Below are positions 34,482-43,055 of a DNA stretch of 64,000 nt, in pieces. The notes below the pieces were generated by a model that worked only from the letters and a program-made list of their open reading frames with translations, did no database searches and was not told the DNA's origin. Positions within the stretch are counted from its first letter, which is position 1, and the number at the start of each line of letters is the position of its first letter. The DNA comes from Lichenicoccus sp964247695 (GTDB lineage Bacteria; Pseudomonadota; Alphaproteobacteria; Acetobacterales; Acetobacteraceae). Position numbers and translations under genes: made by a program. The DNA is taken from positions 1 to 64,000 of the forward strand of contig CAXTVI010000003.1 in assembly GCA_964247695.1 (NCBI GenBank), written 5' to 3'.

Positions 34482-36362
34482 CTACTTCGCGATCGGCAAC
34501 CAGATCGCGCTCGCGGCGTCCGCCGAATGCAGCACCGTGATCGTTGCCTTCCGGTAATCTCCCGGCTTTGCGGAAAATAAGTTTGCGACATAGGTCTGCG
34601 GGTTGCGGTCGTACAGCGGGAACAGCGTAGATTGCACCTGCACCATGATCCGGTGGCCCGGCTCGAGCGTGTAGTTCACGTTCGGCAGGGTGAAGCGGTA
34701 GTGCTGCGGCTGGCCGGCCGGCACCGGAGCCGGAGTCTCGAAGCTGCGCGCGTAGCGGCCGCGCAGGATGTCGATCCCGATCGGGAGCTCGTAGCCGCCC
34801 ATCTCGGGCTGTCCGCGGCGTTCCCCCGGATACACGTCGATCAGCTTCACCACGACGTCGGTGTCCGTCCCCGTCGTGCTTTCGACAATGTCGGCGACCG
34901 GTGCGCCTTCCAGCTTGAGCGGCGCGGTCAGGATCGCGCTCTGGTAGGTCAGCACGTCCGGCCGGCCATCGACGAAGCGCTGGTCGTGCACGAGCCAGGT
35001 GCGCCACGCGGCGCGGTCGTCGAAGCGGATCGGACGCGGCTCGAACGGCACGGGCTTGGCCGGATCGGAGACGTAGCTGTCGGAGCCGGCCGTCGCGGGC
35101 TTGGTCATGGACAGCGAGAACCCGTCACCCAGGTAGAGCGGCGTCGTCGCCTGCGCGCGCGGCCAGTCCGGAAAAGACTGCCAGTGGTTTGTAGCCGGCT
35201 CGTAGAAGCTCACCCGTGACAGGTTTGCCTGCGGTCCACCCTCGAGGTGCTGGCGGAAGAACGGCATCACCATGTCGCGCCGGAACTGCGCCGCGGTATC
35301 GCCGTCCCAGAGCAGCGGGCCCAGGCTCCGCCCGTCCACTCCCACCTGGCCGTGGAACCAGGGCCCGATGACCAGCCAGTTGTTGGCCTCGTGGCCAGCC
35401 TGCTTCAGGGCCGCGAAGCAGTGGTTGGCGCCCCACATGTCCTCCTGGTCCCACATGCCCTGCTCCCACAGGGTAGGCACGTCGGACGGATGCCGGGCCA
35501 CCAGCTTGTCGAGCGCCTGGTTCTGCCAGAAGCCGTCATAGGCGGGATGCGCCTGCAGCTTGCGCCACCAGCCAAGCTGATCGAGGCCGGCCGCCTGCGC
35601 ATAGGACTGCACCACGCCCACATCGAGGAAGGTCGTGTAGTCGTCGTACTGGGCGCGCGGCACGCCGTCGCCCGCGCCCTTCTGCTCGGTCTGCTCGGCG
35701 ATGTAGTCGAAATTGGGCACGCGGAAGGCGCCGTAATGGAACCAGTCGTCGCCCATCCAGCCATCCACCATCGGGCTTTCCGGAACCGCGGCCTGCAGCG
35801 CCGGATGCGGATGCAGGAGCGCCATGACCACGGTCCAGCCTTCGTAGGACGAGCCGATCATGCCGACGCGGCCGTTGCTCTGGGGCAGGTTCTTGACCAG
35901 CCAGTCGATCGTGTCCCAGGCGTCGGTGGTGTCGTCGGTCGCGGACCCGTTCAGCGGCCCACGCGGCGGCCGCGTCATCTCGTAGACGCCCTGGGAGCCG
36001 TACTTGCCGCGCACGTCCTGGTAGACACGGATGTATCCGGCCTCCGTCAGCTCCTCGTCGCCCCGGCGCAGCACCTCCGTCATCAAAGGCGAGTCGCTGC
36101 TCGCCGCGGCCTTGTGCGCATCGTACGGCGTGCGGGTGAGGATGATGGGAGCGCCGTGCGCGTTCTTCGGGATGACGATGACCGTGTAGAGCTTCACGCC
36201 GTCGCGCATCGGGATCATGACGATCCGGCGCACGTAGTCGTTCTGCGTCAGCGGTCGTGCGAACTGGGCAGGAATGTCACCGGGCGGTGGCGTCTGGGCG
36301 ATGGCCTGCGTGGCGGTGGATGCCAGCAGGGCGGTCAAGGCGATACGGAAGATGAGGCTCAT
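34482..36362 (-). CDS. CocE/NonD family exported hydrolase
   Basis: A 626-residue protein with a signal peptide ending near A-I-A-Q (residue 23), then an X-Pro dipeptidyl-peptidase/cocaine-esterase fold. D-G-V-K-L and T-R-T-P-Y precede the nucleophile S172 in G-S-S-Y-E-G-W. The E-S-P-M-V-D-G-W segment follows, then a C-terminal jelly-roll with H-R-I-M-V-Q-V-Q-S. Family members cleave esters, beta-lactam side chains or X-Pro peptides, here in the periplasm or outside the cell. The ATG at 36362 has a GGACG 6 nt upstream; an in-frame ATG 28 codons earlier would bury the signal peptide. Confidence 0.88.
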   Translation of the reverse strand: MSLIFRIALTALLASTATQAIAQTPPPGDIPAQFARPLTQNDYVRRIVMIPMRDGVKLYTVIVIPKNAHGAPIILTRTPYDAHKAAASSDSPLMTEVLRRGDEELTEAGYIRVYQDVRGKYGSQGVYEMTRPPRGPLNGSATDDTTDAWDTIDWLVKNLPQSNGRVGMIGSSYEGWTVVMALLHPHPALQAAVPESPMVDGWMGDDWFHYGAFRVPNFDYIAEQTEQKGAGDGVPRAQYDDYTTFLDVGVVQSYAQAAGLDQLGWWRKLQAHPAYDGFWQNQALDKLVARHPSDVPTLWEQGMWDQEDMWGANHCFAALKQAGHEANNWLVIGPWFHGQVGVDGRSLGPLLWDGDTAAQFRRDMVMPFFRQHLEGGPQANLSRVSFYEPATNHWQSFPDWPRAQATTPLYLGDGFSLSMTKPATAGSDSYVSDPAKPVPFEPRPIRFDDRAAWRTWLVHDQRFVDGRPDVLTYQSAILTAPLKLEGAPVADIVESTTGTDTDVVVKLIDVYPGERRGQPEMGGYELPIGIDILRGRYARSFETPAPVPAGQPQHYRFTLPNVNYTLEPGHRIMVQVQSTLFPLYDRNPQTYVANLFSAKPGDYRKATITVLHSADAASAIWLPIAK

Positions 36363-36451
36363 CCGGCGTCCATAGGACACCGGATCCTCGGACGCAAAGC
36401 CCTGGGCGGCCCTATCCGGGGCCAGTCCTGCAGGGACCGCCATCCGCGACC

Positions 36452-36817
36452 CTAGCGGCCGTGGCCGCCGCCGCCGCCGCCATGGCCACCACCACCCCCG
36501 CCGTGACCACCGCCTCCGCCATGGAAGCCGCCGCCGCCACGCATGCCACCGCCGCCGCGACCGCCGGGTAGCGAGGGAACGCCGCGACCGCCGCCCGCAC
36601 CGTGCCACGGGCGCCCGCCGCCGCCGCGATAGTACCCGCCGCCGCCATAGGGGCCGACGGCGAGGCCCGGCCCCCAGCCGTAGCCGCCGCCGCCGCCCTC
36701 GTAGTAGCCGCCGCCGACATCGTAGCCGCCATAGCCGGGGGCCACGCAGCCCGAAATCGCCAGCCCGAGACAGCCCAGCGTGAGCGCCGCGCAGGAACGC
36801 AGGAGCAGGGTTCTCAT
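36452..36817 (-). CDS. glycine-rich lipoprotein
   Basis: A 121-residue lipoprotein: the signal peptide ends in the lipobox L-A-I-S-G-C, followed by repeats of Gly and Tyr, then Gly/His blocks (three H-G-G-G-G-G-G-type units at the C-terminus). More than half of the mature protein is glycine. It is translationally coupled to the VOC gene by an ATGA overlap. No enzymatic motif is present; a surface, periplasmic or His-based metal-binding role is speculation. Confidence 0.7.
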   Translation of the reverse strand: MRTLLLRSCAALTLGCLGLAISGCVAPGYGGYDVGGGYYEGGGGGYGWGPGLAVGPYGGGGYYRGGGGRPWHGAGGGRGVPSLPGGRGGGGMRGGGGFHGGGGGHGGGGGGHGGGGGGHGR

Positions 36818-37752
36818 TTCGCGACCGCCTGGTTGCCGGTGTCGGACCATTCCATCAATCCCAGCGGAGCGCCGAGCGGGTCGGCGATGACGGCAATCCG
36901 GGTGCCACTATGGTCGAGCCGCGGCGGCACGAGGATGCGCCCGCCGAGAGCCGCCGCCTTCTGGGATGAAGCAGCGACATCATCGACCCGGATGTAGTTC
37001 AGCCAGCGCGGATGCGCGCCGGGACGGCTCGCCGGCAGCGCGTTGACACTGCCGCGTGCATAGCCGCCGGAGGCCAGGATCAGATGCCTCGGGTCGGTCG
37101 CCGACGCCGTCACGTCATAGACATCGAAGCCGAGCAGCGTCTGGTAGAACGCCGCGTCATTGTCGGGGTCGGGAGTGATCAGCGAACGCCAGATCCAGTC
37201 CCCGTCCGCGGCCGCCTGGTCCGGCGGGTCGCCGCTCGCCGAGGCCAGCACGGCGAAGACCGCGCCCTGCGGATCCTGCAGCACGGCTTCGCGCCCGAGA
37301 TCGGGGATCGTCCGGGGCCCGAACAGCACATGCGCGCCATGCTGGATGGCAACCGCCTTCACCGCGTCGATATCCGTCGCCGAGAAGAAGGTCAGCCAGG
37401 CCGACTGCCGATGCTCGTCGGAGGGGGCGCTGCGCTGAAAGAGGCCCGCGACCTCCCGGCCGCCGAACCGGGCGATGGCGTACGGGAAGGACGTATCGGG
37501 CAATGCATTGAAGGTCCAGCCGAACAGGGACCCATAGAACCGTTCCGCGGCCTGCAGGTCGGGGGTGACGAGCTGGTCCAGGATGACCTTGCCGGGATGC
37601 CGCTCGGTGGTGGATGGCTGCAGCAGCGGCGGCAGGGTCGGCGGGGCGGCGGTGGCCGGCAGTCCGGCAGCCGAGCCGCACAGCATCGCGCACGCCGAGA
37701 GAGCAACCCGCCACCGATGAGGCCGCATGTCGCGCAGTGGTCTTTCAGGCAC
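36814..37752 (-). CDS. exported VOC-family (glyoxalase-fold) protein
   Basis: A 312-residue protein with two VOC modules. Residues 50-160 start V-I-L-D-Q-L-V-T-P-D-L-Q-A-A-E-R-F-Y-G-S-L-F-G-W, and a second copy includes L-I-T-P-D-P-D-N-D-A-A-F-Y-Q-T-L-L-G-F-D. The N-terminus has a hydrophobic signal (S-A-C-A-M-L-C-G-S-A-A-G), so it is probably periplasmic, which is uncommon for this fold. The GTG at 37752 has GGGAGG 5 nt upstream; the ATG at 37728 is the alternative. The substrate is unknown: VOC proteins include dioxygenases, resistance proteins and isomerases. Confidence 0.75.
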   Translation of the reverse strand: MPERPLRDMRPHRWRVALSACAMLCGSAAGLPATAAPPTLPPLLQPSTTERHPGKVILDQLVTPDLQAAERFYGSLFGWTFNALPDTSFPYAIARFGGREVAGLFQRSAPSDEHRQSAWLTFFSATDIDAVKAVAIQHGAHVLFGPRTIPDLGREAVLQDPQGAVFAVLASASGDPPDQAAADGDWIWRSLITPDPDNDAAFYQTLLGFDVYDVTASATDPRHLILASGGYARGSVNALPASRPGAHPRWLNYIRVDDVAASSQKAAALGGRILVPPRLDHSGTRIAVIADPLGAPLGLMEWSDTGNQAVAK

Positions 37753-37856
37753 CTGAGCCTCCCTGGATAGCAATCCCGCGACGTAGCAAGCGCCGCGGGT
37801 TTCTACGTTGCAACACCGGTCCGGTTGCCGCGGCGGGCCGCCCGGGGGGGAAAATG

Positions 37857-37885
37857 TTACGATATGCGAATTATCTTGATCGTAA
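37857..37885. promoter_or_regulatory. AT-rich inverted repeat in divergent promoter region
   Basis: TTACGAT and ATCGTAA face each other across 15 bp in a notably AT-rich stretch between the divergent VOC and diguanylate cyclase genes. It may be an operator or simply part of the promoter region of the cyclase. Confidence 0.3.
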
Positions 37886-37943
37886 ACAAATCGTTATTTA
37901 GCTCTGGTCGCCATTGTTGAACAGACGTTTTGAGAGCGCGACC

Positions 37944-40370
37944 ATGAAGCCACGCGGGTCCACCGACCGACCGACCACCCTCGTCGCACGCGGCCCGGTC
38001 CTGGCCACCGCGCTCCTGGTTGCCAGCTTCGCCATCGTCTCCGTCGTCATGCTCGTGCAGCTCCGGCGCGACACCTGGGGCCAGGCGGTGAACGGCGCGC
38101 AGAATCTCAGCGCCGCGACAGCCGCCGACATCGCGCGGACGATCGGCGAATACGACCTGTCGCTGCAGGCCGCCGCCGAGGGGCTGCGCGAACCCGGACT
38201 GTCCGGGCTGTCGCCGCGCATGCAGCGACTGGTGCTGTTCGACCGCGCGGCGACGGCGCCCTATCTCGGCGCCATCCGCGTCCTCGACGAGCAGGGCCGC
38301 GTCGTGCGCGATGCCTCCCGCGACCAACCGGTTGTCACCGGGAACCTGGCCTCAGCCGGGTTCTTCCGGGCCGAGCGCGGCAAGGCGGACACCGGTCTGC
38401 GCATCGACATCGACACCGTCGGCACGCTCGGGCGGGGGCAGGCGGTGATCCTCAGCCGGCGCCTGAACCACCCGGACGGCAGCTTCGCCGGCGCGATCGT
38501 CGGCACGCTCGGCCTCGACTACTTCAAGGGGCTGTTCGGCCGCTCCAGGCTCGGGCCGAACGGCGCGGTCAGCCTGTTCCGCGCCGACGGCACCTATCTC
38601 ATGCGCATGCCATACGATCCGGCCCTTATCGGACACAGCATCGCCGGCAGCGCCAATTTCCGGCGCATCGAGCAGTCGCCGTCCGGCACCTTCGCGGCAC
38701 CCTCCGGCCTGGATGGCGTGCGCCGGGTGTACAGCTTCACCCACGTCGCGACCCTGCCGCTGGTCCTCGACGTCGCCCTCGCCGAGACCGACATCTTCGC
38801 CGTCTGGCGCAGCCGTGCGCTCGTGATCGGCCTGGTGCTCGCCATGCTGTGCGCGACGTCCGCCGGCTTCGGCCTGATGCACCGGCGCGAGTCGCGACGG
38901 CGCCGGCGGAGCGAGACGGTGCACCGGCGGAGCGAGCAGCTCTACCGGCTGCTGGCCGACAATGCGAGCGACGTGATCATGCGCCTGGACCAGAACCAGG
39001 TCCGCACCTACGTCTCGCCGTCGGTGCGGCGCCGCCTGGGCTACGCGCCGGCGGACCTGATCGGCCGGCATCCGCACAGCGTCGTGCACCCCGATGACTG
39101 GCCCCGTGTGGCGCAGACCCTGGACCAGGCGCAGCAGACGCTTGGCGATGCCGAGGAGACCTACCGCGTCCGGCACAGGAACGGCGACTATATCTGGATG
39201 GAGGGGCGCTACAGCTTCGTGGTGGAGGATGGCGGTTTCATCGTCGTGCTGCGCGACATCTCCAAACGCAAGGCGGCCGAGCAGCAGCTCGAGGCGGCCA
39301 ACGCCGAACTGGCCCATCTGGCCAGCAGCGACGGCCTGACCGGGCTGGCCAACCGCAGGCAGTTCGAGACCGTGCTCGACCGCGAGTGCCGGCGCGCGGC
39401 CCGCGAGGCGGTGCCGCTGTCGCTGCTGCTGCTCGATGTCGACCAGTTCAAGAGCTACAACGACTGCTATGGCCACCAGGCCGGCGATCGCTGCCTGCAG
39501 GCGGTGGCCGCGTCTCTCGGCGGCATCGCCCGACGCCCGGCGGACCTCGCCGCGCGCTACGGCGGCGAGGAACTGGTGCTGCTGCTGCCCGGCGTGCCCG
39601 AGGCCGGAGCCGCGCTCATGGCCGAGCGCGCGCGCAACGCGATCGAGGCGCTGAGCCTGCGGCACGAGGGCAATGCACAGGGTGGCGTCGTCACCGTCAG
39701 CGTCGGCTGCGCCACGATCTATCCGTCGCGCGAGGATCCGCGCATCGATGGGCCGGAGCTGGTCGCGGCGGCCGACCGCGCGCTGTACGAGGCCAAGCGC
39801 CTGGGACGCAATCGCGTCGTCAGCGCCGAAGCGCTGGACGCGGCCAGCAGCGCGCCGGTGCTGGCGGACGAGGCGCTGCGGCTGCAGGCGCTGGCGTACT
39901 ACGCGCCGTCTGCGGCGCGGCTGGCAGGTCAGAAGCTCGACCAGCTCGCCAGGCTCGCCGCCGGGCTGTTCGGCACGTCGGCGGCCTATATCTCGCTCGT
40001 CGGGGCCGAGGCGGTGACGCTGGTCGGACGCTACGAGATCGAGCTGCAGAGCACGCCTCGGAGCACCGCGTTCTGCGCGCACACGATCGCGGGATCCGAT
40101 GCCCTGGTGATCTGCGACGCGGCGCGGGACCCGCGCTTCGCCGGCAACCCGCATGTGGGCGGCCCCGACGGCCTGCGCTTCTATGCCGGCGCTCCGCTGA
40201 TCAGCCCGCTGGACGGACAGGTCATCGGCGCGCTGTGCATCATCGACCGCCGGCCACGGCCTCCGCTCACCAGCGAGCAGAGAACGCTGCTCATGGACCT
40301 GGCAGCACTCGCGGTGGATCACATGGAGCGCGCGCGCACGCTGCCGCACGATCACTGGTCCGGGGACTGA
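37944..40370 (+). CDS. diguanylate cyclase: dCACHE-PAS-GGDEF-GAF
   Basis: An 808-residue membrane protein. One transmembrane helix lies near residues 20-40, followed by a periplasmic dCACHE-like sensor to about 285 and a second helix at about 292-312. A cytoplasmic PAS domain (325-440) leads to GGDEF (455-610), with the active site G-G-E-E-L near 540 and the inhibitory site R-P-A-D (531-534) five residues before it, as in PleD. A C-terminal GAF domain spans about 640-800. It should make cyclic di-GMP in response to external and cytoplasmic signals and be feedback-inhibited. A GAF after GGDEF is unusual. ATG 37944 is chosen; TTG codons at 37914 and 37917 are possible. Confidence 0.88.
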   Translation: MKPRGSTDRPTTLVARGPVLATALLVASFAIVSVVMLVQLRRDTWGQAVNGAQNLSAATAADIARTIGEYDLSLQAAAEGLREPGLSGLSPRMQRLVLFDRAATAPYLGAIRVLDEQGRVVRDASRDQPVVTGNLASAGFFRAERGKADTGLRIDIDTVGTLGRGQAVILSRRLNHPDGSFAGAIVGTLGLDYFKGLFGRSRLGPNGAVSLFRADGTYLMRMPYDPALIGHSIAGSANFRRIEQSPSGTFAAPSGLDGVRRVYSFTHVATLPLVLDVALAETDIFAVWRSRALVIGLVLAMLCATSAGFGLMHRRESRRRRRSETVHRRSEQLYRLLADNASDVIMRLDQNQVRTYVSPSVRRRLGYAPADLIGRHPHSVVHPDDWPRVAQTLDQAQQTLGDAEETYRVRHRNGDYIWMEGRYSFVVEDGGFIVVLRDISKRKAAEQQLEAANAELAHLASSDGLTGLANRRQFETVLDRECRRAAREAVPLSLLLLDVDQFKSYNDCYGHQAGDRCLQAVAASLGGIARRPADLAARYGGEELVLLLPGVPEAGAALMAERARNAIEALSLRHEGNAQGGVVTVSVGCATIYPSREDPRIDGPELVAAADRALYEAKRLGRNRVVSAEALDAASSAPVLADEALRLQALAYYAPSAARLAGQKLDQLARLAAGLFGTSAAYISLVGAEAVTLVGRYEIELQSTPRSTAFCAHTIAGSDALVICDAARDPRFAGNPHVGGPDGLRFYAGAPLISPLDGQVIGALCIIDRRPRPPLTSEQRTLLMDLAALAVDHMERARTLPHDHWSGD

Positions 40371-40464
40371 TCTCTCCGCGGAGCCGTGACGGCGAGGGGC
40401 GCGAGGCGTCGCGGCGAACCGGGCCAGCATGGGCGCGTTCCGGCTGCAAACGGGAGCACCACGC

Positions 40465-40803
40465 ATGTCCAAGCACCGGCCGTCGATCTGGCACAGCATC
40501 ATCGGACTGGGTTTCGCCGCCGCAGGCATCAGCAAGCTGCTCGCCCTCGAGCCGCAGCGGGCCCTGTTCGGCAGCTGGGGCTGGAGCAAGCGGGACATGC
40601 AGACCATCGGCGCGTCGGAACTGCTCGGGGCAGCCCTGGTGGTGACACGGTCGACGCAGAAAATGGGCGCGCTGCTGCTCAGCGCCTCCTCGCTCTGCAT
40701 CCTCACCACCGAGCTGCGACATGGCGACGACAAGCTGGTGACCCCGCGCGCCGGCATGCTGCTGGCCGCACTCAGCGGCTTTCGCAAGGCCAGGGGAGCC
40801 TGA
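40465..40803 (+). CDS. small membrane protein, DoxX-like
   Basis: A 112-residue protein with about three or four hydrophobic segments and charged ends, similar in layout to DoxX-like proteins (I-I-G-L-G-F-A-A-A-G-I-S-K-L-L-A-L near the start). The ATG at 40465 follows GGGAG by 9 nt. It lies 94 bp after the cyclase on the same strand. Function unknown. Confidence 0.6.
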   Translation: MSKHRPSIWHSIIGLGFAAAGISKLLALEPQRALFGSWGWSKRDMQTIGASELLGAALVVTRSTQKMGALLLSASSLCILTTELRHGDDKLVTPRAGMLLAALSGFRKARGA

Positions 40804-40824
40804 GGAGGCCGCGAACGCGGCGAC

Positions 40825-41100
40825 TCAGCCTGGATCCGGTCGCAGCCGCAGCCTGATCACGCCCTTGACCTCGCCTCCTTGCGGTTCAGCGACAAGCTGC
40901 ACCGGTTTGCCCTTGCGCAGGATGTCGAGGCGGCCCTCGCGCATCAGGAGGATCGCCACCGACCGGACCGGCTTCATCAGGCCGTGCCACTCCGGCGACA
41001 GGGCACGCGCGACCTCGCTCGGGCAGATCGACTTCTCAGCGCCCCTGGCCTGCAGCTGGCGTAGCATCTCGGTGCGTATCGTCGCGGCGTCGGGAGTCAT
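40825..41100 (-). CDS. DUF3253 family protein
   Basis: A 91-residue protein matching DUF3253: I-R-T-E-M-L near the start, K-S-I-C-P-S-E-V-A-R-A-L (24-35), then a winged-helix-like R-E-G-R-L-D-I-L-R-K-G-K-P-V, ending in a basic V-I-R-L-R-L. The fold suggests nucleic-acid or protein binding; no function is established. It is divergent from the ABC exporter gene. Confidence 0.75.
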   Translation of the reverse strand: MTPDAATIRTEMLRQLQARGAEKSICPSEVARALSPEWHGLMKPVRSVAILLMREGRLDILRKGKPVQLVAEPQGGEVKGVIRLRLRPDPG

Positions 41101-41161
41101 CGCATGAGGCTGCCCGCTCGGGCCGCGGCCGGCAAGCCAACGCCGGAATGGATCTCCGCCG

Positions 41162-42919
41162 TTGCCGTCTGACAGGAACCGCCTGGCCGCCGTCGTGCTC
41201 CTGGCCGCCTACCTCCAGCCGTACCGGTGGCGTGTGCTCGGCGCCTCCGCAGCACTGCTGGGCTCGGCCTCTCTGGTGCTCATCCTCGGCCAGGGCGTGC
41301 GGCGGCTCATCGATCTCGGCTTCGCGACCGGCAGCCTGCGGCGCCTCGATGCGGCAGCACTCGCCATGGCGGCGGTGGTGGCGAGCCTGGCGGTGGCGAC
41401 CTCGCTGCGCTCGTATCTTGTCTCCTGGCTCGGCGAACGGGTCGGCGCCGATCTGCGGCGCGAGATGTTCTCCCACATCCTGTCGCTGTCGCCGGCCTTC
41501 TTCGAGACCGCGCGGACCGGCGACGTGCTGACAAGGCTGACCGCCGACATCTCCGTCCTGCAGGCCCTGGTCGGCTCCGCCGTGTCGCAGTGGCTGCGCA
41601 ATGCGATCCTGGTCCTGGGCGCCCTGGTGATGCTGATGGTGACCAGCCTGAAGCTGGCGGCCCTGGTCATCCTGGTGGTGCCGCTGGTGGTGCTGCCGCT
41701 GGTGCTGTTCGGGCGCCGCGAGCGGGTGCTGTCCCGCGCCGCGCAGGACCGGATCGGCGATCTCGGCGCCTATGCCGAGGAGACGGTGAACGCGCTGCGC
41801 ACCGTGCAGGCCTTCACCCACGAGCCGATCGACCGGATGCGCTTCGGCCAGGAGGTGGAGCGCTCGGTCGCCGCCGCGCTGCGGCGGGTACGCACCCGCG
41901 CCAGCCTCGTCTTCGTCGTCATCCTGCTGGGGTTCGGCGCGATCGTGTTCACCCTGTGGGTCGGCGGCCGCGACGTGCTGGCCGGCCGGCTGAGCGGCGG
42001 CGACCTGTCCGCCTTCGTGTTCTACGCGGTGCTGGTCGCCACCTCGGGGGCGCAGATGAGCGAACTCTGGGGCGACCTTGCCCGCGCCGGCGGCGCCGCC
42101 GACCGGCTGCGCGAGACGCTCGCCGAGCGGCCGACGATCCTCCCCCCCGAGCATCCGGTGACGCTGCCGGAGCGCTCGGCGGGCCACGTCCGCTTCGAGG
42201 CGGTGAGCTTCCGCTATCCCGGCCGGCCCGACCACAGCGCGCTGTCCGGCTTCTCGCTGGAGATCATGCCGGGCCAGACGGTGGCGCTGGTCGGACCGTC
42301 CGGCGCCGGCAAGACCACTGTGCTGCAATTGCTGCTGCGCTACTACGATCCGGCCCACGGGAGCATCCGCCTGGACGGCATCGACATCAGCCAGATGCAG
42401 CCGGCCGACCTCCGCGGCCGGATCGGCATCGTGCCGCAGGATCCGGTGATCTTCAGCACGACGGCGATGGAGAACATCCGCTACGGCCGGCCCGCCGCCA
42501 GCGACGCGGAGGTGCGGGCGGCAGGGTCGATGGCGCGGCTGGATTTTCTCGAGGCGATGCCGGACGGCTATGGCAGCTTTCTCGGCGAGCGCGGCATACG
42601 GCTGTCCGGCGGCCAGCGCCAGCGTGTCGCGATCGCGCGCGCGATCCTGCGCGACCCGGCGGTGCTGCTGCTCGACGAGGCCACCAGCGCGCTGGATTCG
42701 GAATCCGAGCGCGCGGTCCAGGAAGCGCTCGCCACCGTGTCGCGTGGGCGCACCACCCTGGTGATCGCGCACCGGCTGGCGACGGTGCGCAGCGCAGACC
42801 TGATCATCGTCGTCGAGCAGGGCAGGGTGGTGGCGACCGGCACGCACGAGACGCTGATCGCGTCGGGCGGATTGTATGCAAGGCTGGCCGGCCTGCAATT
42901 CCTGGCGGCGGCCGGGTGA
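41162..42919 (+). CDS. ABC exporter, fused permease and ATPase
   Basis: A 585-residue half-transporter (MsbA/LmrA type). Six membrane segments occupy residues 1-310, with the family segment E-R-V-G-A-D-L-R-R-E-M-F, and the ATPase has Walker A G-P-S-G-A-G-K-T-T near 378, L-S-G-G-Q-R-Q-R-V near 481 and Walker B V-L-L-L-D-E-A-T-S-A-L-D. It would act as a homodimer exporting lipids or drugs. The start is TTG at 41162, with no strong ribosome-binding site. Confidence 0.9.
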   Translation: MPSDRNRLAAVVLLAAYLQPYRWRVLGASAALLGSASLVLILGQGVRRLIDLGFATGSLRRLDAAALAMAAVVASLAVATSLRSYLVSWLGERVGADLRREMFSHILSLSPAFFETARTGDVLTRLTADISVLQALVGSAVSQWLRNAILVLGALVMLMVTSLKLAALVILVVPLVVLPLVLFGRRERVLSRAAQDRIGDLGAYAEETVNALRTVQAFTHEPIDRMRFGQEVERSVAAALRRVRTRASLVFVVILLGFGAIVFTLWVGGRDVLAGRLSGGDLSAFVFYAVLVATSGAQMSELWGDLARAGGAADRLRETLAERPTILPPEHPVTLPERSAGHVRFEAVSFRYPGRPDHSALSGFSLEIMPGQTVALVGPSGAGKTTVLQLLLRYYDPAHGSIRLDGIDISQMQPADLRGRIGIVPQDPVIFSTTAMENIRYGRPAASDAEVRAAGSMARLDFLEAMPDGYGSFLGERGIRLSGGQRQRVAIARAILRDPAVLLLDEATSALDSESERAVQEALATVSRGRTTLVIAHRLATVRSADLIIVVEQGRVVATGTHETLIASGGLYARLAGLQFLAAAG

Positions 42920-43055
42920 AGGGGCTGACAACGTATCGTTGAACCCGCCGCATGGATGCGATGCAGCAATTATCTCCTGGCAGATCCGCATGCTAGCGTG
43001 ATGCGTGGCCGGACGAGGCCCGGCGACGTCCGTTCACGGGCAAAGGAAAACGCCA

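Noticed and set aside
38352..40787. 811-codon open frame antisense to the diguanylate cyclase
   Set aside because: The translation is arginine/alanine-rich without motifs and mirrors the high third-position GC of the real gene.
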